NCBI GenBank assembly: GCA_009192285.1
Contig: CM018605.1
Coordinates: 124,001 to 188,000, forward strand
DNA: 64,000 bases
Direction: 5' to 3'
Source of the DNA: Morchella semilibera
Lineage: Eukaryota; Ascomycota; Pezizomycetes; Pezizales; Morchellaceae
Position 1 is the first letter of the stretch, and each line of letters starts with the position of its first letter. Under the pieces are notes generated by a model, which saw only the letters and a program-made list of their open reading frames with translations, ran no database searches and was not told the DNA's origin. Shown in pieces: positions 59,125-64,000 of this stretch. The position numbers and the translations under genes are program-made.

Positions 59125-62100
59125 ATGGAGGTTATGGGCGCAGTTTCTGGCGCTCTTGGGATTATTGCGGTAGCTTTAGGGACAGCGAAATCCATATCGA
59201 GTTTAATTTGATAGGAACGATCGTCGATGCTCCTCACAGTCTCCGGAGACTGCACCAGGAGCTTCAGGACCTCGAACAAATACTCACGCAGTTATATCAA
59301 TCCAAAGAAGATGATCAAAGAATAAACACGCGCCAGAGTCCCCTTGTAAGTGCAATCAATAGCTGCGCAGCTGAATTAGAGCGACTCAAAAGCCTCCTCA
59401 AACCCCTTGCCTCAAAACCAGGTGATAGCAATAGGCTGTATCGTCGAGGGATTCAAGGGATTAAGACGCTCTTTAAAGATGACGATATCAGAGAGGCGTC
59501 CGCCGCAGTGCAATCACGGAAGCTATCTATCTGCTTAGTATTGATTACAGATATGTCGGAAAGGTTTGGCGTATCCTCAGTATTTAAATCCACAAGCTGA
59601 TCGATATTGCTATCCAGCCACAAGGTCGGGGGCGGTAATTCTGAGTCTTCAATTGGCCAAATCTCTACGAAAACGTTAGAGGAAATAATCTCCCAGACTA
59701 TTCGAAAGGTTCAAGAGGAGTTTATGCAAGAACCCAGCACGAATATTGGAAATATCTTGATGCTTGACCGTGCAGAGTTTGACAGGCTGTGGACAACAAA
59801 TCTAAAATCGACCCAGACTCTTAGAGGTAGGAGTGAATTTTTCAATTGTGAGGTATATGATTGCTTACACCAGAAGTTTATAGCAATGGTCCATGATCGA
59901 CAGCGTGAAGGTACTTAACATGAGTAATTTTAAATTAGATTTTTATGATTCGAACTAATATGATGAAAGCGTTCATGTTGTCTTTGAATCACCCGGACTA
60001 TTACGGCGACAAGCTCAAACTTAAGAAACCCCGGTCTGGAACTTGCGAATGGATCTTCGCCCACTCTCAGTACTCAGCTTGGTGTACTGATCAAAACACA
60101 TCTGTCTTGTATGCTATGGGCAAGCCTGGGTCCGGAAAGACTGTTCTTTCTAGACATTTATTAGAAATCCTACAGAACTCCAACCCAGAAACTACACAAG
60201 TTCTTTACTATTTCTGCAACAACCGAGATAACCCTAACCTTACCGCGACAAACATTCTAGCAGCTATAGTTCACCAGCTCCTTTCCCAAACACCTTCCCT
60301 GTTCTCCAATATCGCCGAAATGACAGCTCTAAATAAACCTAGGTCGGAGAACACTTCGTGGCCATTGGAATCACTTTGGGAGATGTTTTGTATTATGGTG
60401 GCGGCTTCTCATTCAAAGGTTATCTATTGTATACTTGATGCCCTTGACGAGTGTGAGGCAGAATCAATCTTAGAATTGTCCTTGTTGATCACAACAATGA
60501 CTGAGGAATTCAAAGAATCACAGAATTCACCAAGATTAAAATTCTTCCTGACGAGCCGACCTTTTCAAACTTTAACGGAGGACCTGATGACTGCCCGGGT
60601 TATTCATCTTACCCCGGAAATTGTCAAGACAGACATCGAAAAGATCATTGATGATGGGATGAAGAGATTACAAAGACGCTTACACTTGAAGAAAGACGTC
60701 AAGGAAAGGCTTTGGAATATACTGGTAGAACGTTCGGAAGGCATGTTTCTTTGGGTATTGTTGGCAATTAAGCAATTGGAGGGGGCACGAGCTTTAACTG
60801 CGCAAAGGTTAGAAGCCCTTTTGCAGGGGCTACCTAAAGGCTTAGACGGCATTTACGACCGGATGTTGGAGGCCCTGGAAAACGATCCCGATGATCTGGC
60901 TCTGGGCCGACGGATGCTGAGCTGGGTCGTTTTGGCTCCGAGGCCTTTGACAGTTCCTGAATTTAGGGAAGCAATGGCTGTACAAGAAAGTTCAAATTCG
61001 GTCAGCTCTATCCAAGGGAATTTGTTGTTCAACACTCCCCTTGCTATACGTACTATCTGTGGCTCATTTCTAGAAGTGGTTTCGGGAACTGAGGATCTAA
61101 AGATGGAAGCTAATAGTGACGACGGTGCCCAAGAGAGCGATATTGATGAAGACCCGAGAGCTACAGTCCGCCTTATTCATCAGTCGGCAAAGGATTATTT
61201 TTTTGACCGACTTGGACCCCGCCTTTCTATGTACAGAATAGACGAGCAACAAGGACATAACGAAATTGCAATCACATGTCTTACATATCTTCTTTTTACG
61301 GATTTCATGGAGGGCCCTATCAAAGTTAACCATACCGGTTCTTCAAATCCTTCTACAGCGGGAGTCACAACAGGGGGCCATGATACAGAAGGTCTGCAAG
61401 TACTCCTCAAAAGACGTATTGCACAATATCCATTTCTTGAATATGCAGTACTCCTATGGGCAGATCATGCTAGAGCTGGTTTGGAAACTTTGGAGGGTGA
61501 TTGGGACACATTAATAAACTCATCTATCATAAAGCTCATATGCCGGTTTTTAAGACAGCCAACATATCTCGAGTTCTGGCATCAATTATACTTCTTTCGC
61601 TCACCCCCCATACAGCGAGGGCGCGATCCCACAGATTACACCAAAATAATTACCCCACTGCACGCTGCTTGCTTCTTGCGGCTACCTCATATCGCACAGT
61701 ACCTTCTGCAGAATTGGGATGTCGACATAAACAAAATTTCTAGCTCAGGCGATAACGCACTTTTATATTCCATATATACTCTGAGTGATCGAGCGAGTCT
61801 GCGGACCCTGAAACTTCTTTTGGATTATATTCCAACGATCAATATACGAGAGGAGTGTAATAATTCTGCACTTGTCGATGCCGTTTTCACTGGTTCAGTG
61901 GAGGGGGTAGAGCTGCTCCTCGATGCAGGGGCAGATATAAACGCAAAAGACAAAGAAGGGCGAACCGCATTATATGCTGCTGCAATGCTGGGACATGGGA
62001 GGATTTTGGAGCTACTTCTCGATAGGGGTGCACACGTCGAAGAGAAAGGCACAGATGGCTTGACTTCATTGTGTATAGCATCACACAAAGGCCACACCCA

Positions 62101-64000
62101 GGTAGTCGGCTTACTTCTTGATCGGGGGGCAGACATCGAAAGCAAAAACCGGGAAGGTCGGACTTCACTGAATATTGCAGCGCAGAAAGGCCACGCCCAG
62201 GTGATCGGTTTACTTCTCGATCGGGGAGTAGACATCGAAACCAAAAGCACCCCTGGCATGACTCCACTATGTATAGCAGCTTGGAATAGCCACCTCGAGG
62301 CAATCAGTTTACTTCTCAATCGAGGAGCAGACATCGATAACGTAACCAACTATGGCTCGACTTCACTGCTTTTAGCGGCAGAAAACGGCCACGTCCAGGC
62401 AGTCAGTTTGTTTCTCGATCGGGGAGCAGGTATTGAAGTAGAAGACCAGTATGGTTCGACTCCACTATCTATAGCAGCACAGAAAGGCTACACCCAGGTG
62501 ATCAGTTTACTTCTCGATAGGGGAGTAGACATCGAAACCAAAAACACCACTGGCATGACTCCACTATGTATAGCAGCATTGAATGGTCACCTCGAGGTAA
62601 TCAGTTTACTTCTCAATCGAGGAGCAAACATCGATAACCAACTATGGCTCGACTTCACTGTTTTTAGCGGCACAAAACGGCCATGCCCAGGCAGTCAGTT
62701 TACTTCTCGATAGGGGAGCAGATATCGAAAGCAAATGCGGTAATGACATGACTTCCCTGCATATAGCAGCATGGCACGGTAAAACTGAGGTAGTCAGTTT
62801 ACTTCTCGATAGGGGAGCAGATATCGAAAGCAAAGACCAGCTTGGCCGGCATGCCCTGTACACAGCATCATACAACGGTCACCACAAGGTAGTCAGTTTA
62901 CTTCTCGATAGGGGTGCAGACATCAATAGCAAATGCCTGGATGGTCAGACTTCATTGCATATAGCAGCACAGAACGACCGCGCCCAGGTATTCAATTTAC
63001 TTCTAGATAGGGGAGCAAGACTCAGGGATCACGATAACGTAAATATATTATTATTAGCCGCACAGGCTGGTCACGCCCAAAAAGTTAGTTTACTTCTTGA
63101 AATGGGAGGAGACGTCAATGCGGCAACCCTACGAGGCTGTACTGTACTCCATGTAGCTGCCTCCTTTGGACATTTGGAAATTGTCGAAAACCTATTAAAG
63201 CATGGAGCGACCCCCGACTTCAGAGGTGCACAAGGATGGACACCAATCATCTGTGCCCAGAAAAACCGGCAATTAGAAATTGTCGAACGATTAGCTCAAT
63301 TCAAACCTTCGTCTGCCAACAACGATCAAACCGTAGCCCGATCTCCGACATGTTGGAGCTCGGAAGACAAATCTTTACATATTCAGCTTTCAGAGAATGG
63401 TCTTCGCGCAAAAGTTCCACGTAGGACCCTTCTTGATCTAGAATTGATAACTATTGTTTTTTTAACCTTTAAGCAGAGGTGAAAGGGTTAGGGCACTCGA
63501 CCCTAAGAAGTAACTTCTGTATCTCAGCGGAAAAGGATAGCTTCTATTACGAGATTGAAATTATCGAAGGAGGGGACGCAGAGTAAATTTCAGGTTGACT
63601 TTTCCATAGGTAATTCATTGGTCTAAAACACTGGAACCCCGTTCAGTGAAATAGGTATCGGTGTTTCGAGAGACTACCTAAGGCTACAAGCCATGCCAGG
63701 CTGGGACAGAGGGAGCTATGGCTATCATGGGGATGATGGCTGTTTATACAAGGGCACTGGACCTGGTGTGCCATACGCAGACACATTTTCAATTGGTGAT
63801 GTAGTTGGATGCGGTATTAATTATGATAAGTCAACTATCTTCTTTACCAAAAATGGCAAGTTCCTAGGTACGTTAACTAGTGAAATCGTGAAGCTCCTAT
63901 CCGGCCCCATGAGCAAAACACAGAGTGTTAACATAATGAAAATTAATTAGGTATTGCCACAGAGATTGTCATAGGTCAACTATGTCCGATGATTGGGTTC
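59125..64000 (+). CDS. NLR: PF17111-like N-terminus, NACHT, ankyrin repeats, SPRY (partial; two frameshifts)
   Basis: Inferred exons: 59125-59570, 59625-59910, 59970-63420, 63474-63582, 63647-63867 and 63951 past the edge. The N-terminus (MEVMGAVSGALGIIAVALG, then TIVDAPHSLRRLHQEL) is the PF17111-type domain of fungal STAND proteins. NACHT: Walker A GKPGSGKT (about residue 294) and Walker B ILDALDEC, followed by SRPFQTL and a winged-helix region. From about residue 800 run roughly 15 ankyrin repeats (VISLLLDRGVDIETK units). Two short introns then lead into a SPRY domain (FYYEIEIIEGG, IGIGVSRDY, MPGWDRGSYGYHGDDG, SIFFTKNGKFLG) and its next exon (IVIGQLCPMIGF) reaches the edge. Fungal NLRs of this kind act in non-self recognition and cell death. 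Two lesions are seen: a 1-nt frame change at about 59207 and a 4-nt deletion at about 62637. It is therefore a pseudogene, an inactive allele, or mis-sequenced. Confidence 0.85.
62216..62640 (+). repeat. 297-bp duplication of three ankyrin repeats
   Basis: The block beginning ctcgatcggggagtagacat at about 62216 recurs 297 bp later (about 62513) with only a few substitutions, that is a 99-codon, three-ankyrin unit. Adjacent 99-bp units are also closely similar. Confidence 0.85.

Noticed and set aside
59571-59624. Stop codon TGA at 59598-59600 interrupting the NLR N-terminal region
   Set aside because: A 54-nt GT-AG intron with a CTGAT branch site removes it and keeps the frame, so I do not count it as a nonsense mutation.
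59911-59969. Apparent break between the N-terminal part and the NACHT part of the NLR
   Set aside because: A 59-nt intron with an actaat branch restores the frame as HDRQREAFMLSLN, so it is not a lesion.

Overview
The window is nuclear DNA of a filamentous ascomycete. Genes are split by short GT-AG introns (about 50-120 nt), and the protein families are typically fungal: a fungal-type hybrid histidine kinase, a Zn2Cys6 regulator, an AA11-like copper monooxygenase, a rhodopsin-domain membrane protein and a NACHT/ankyrin NLR. Low gene density, many small inverted-repeat elements and an aldos-2-ulose dehydratase (anhydrofructose pathway, known from morels and their relatives) make a Pezizomycete (morel/truffle group) my best guess. 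That placement is inference, not proof.

Layout. 1-2.7 kb: mostly non-coding, with one orphan exon. 2.7-4.0 kb: SDR/epimerase (-). 6.4-9.4 kb: aldos-2-ulose dehydratase-like enzyme in 13 exons (+). 9.9-11.5 kb: rhodopsin-domain membrane protein (-). 11.5-16.4 kb: gene-free, with two small inverted-repeat elements. 16.4 kb: small Thr-rich secreted protein (+). 17.8-22.5 kb: hybrid histidine kinase (-). 22.5-29.3 kb: gene-poor, with hairpin elements. 29.3-31.0 kb: ZRC1/COT1-type zinc transporter (+). 32.1-32.6 kb: methylguanine methyltransferase-like gene (-). 34.4-35.2 kb: AA11-like LPMO (-). 36.0 kb: tRNA-derived SINE-like element (-). 37.2-38.5 kb: Pfa4-like DHHC palmitoyltransferase (-). 40.4-42.7 kb: one reading frame joining an isochorismatase-like cysteine hydrolase to an allophanate-hydrolase-type amidase (-). 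49.4-52.7 kb: Dal81/TamA-like Zn2Cys6 regulator (+). 56.1-57.4 kb: unknown membrane protein (-). 59.1 kb to the right edge: NLR with a PF17111-like N-terminus, NACHT, about 15 ankyrin repeats and a C-terminal SPRY domain that runs off the window (+).

For most multi-exon genes I joined the exons by hand and checked that all phases close. This gave whole-codon proteins for the epimerase (329 aa), dehydratase (730 aa), histidine kinase (1424 aa), Zn transporter (522 aa), LPMO (218 aa), palmitoyltransferase (418 aa), hydrolase-amidase fusion (718 aa) and Zn2Cys6 factor (868 aa).

The strongest candidates for something new are these: the cysteine hydrolase-amidase fusion, which would pair two consecutive steps of biuret/ureide breakdown and lies 6.7 kb from a regulator of the Dal81/TamA type (known for ureide nitrogen genes); the NACHT-ANK-SPRY NLR, whose ankyrin repeats are homogenised with a 297-bp period and which carries a clean 4-nt deletion; a set of TA-flanked MITE-like families, one present twice; and the 8-bp palindrome TACATGTA, which I counted about 27 times by eye, always outside the coding exons I called.
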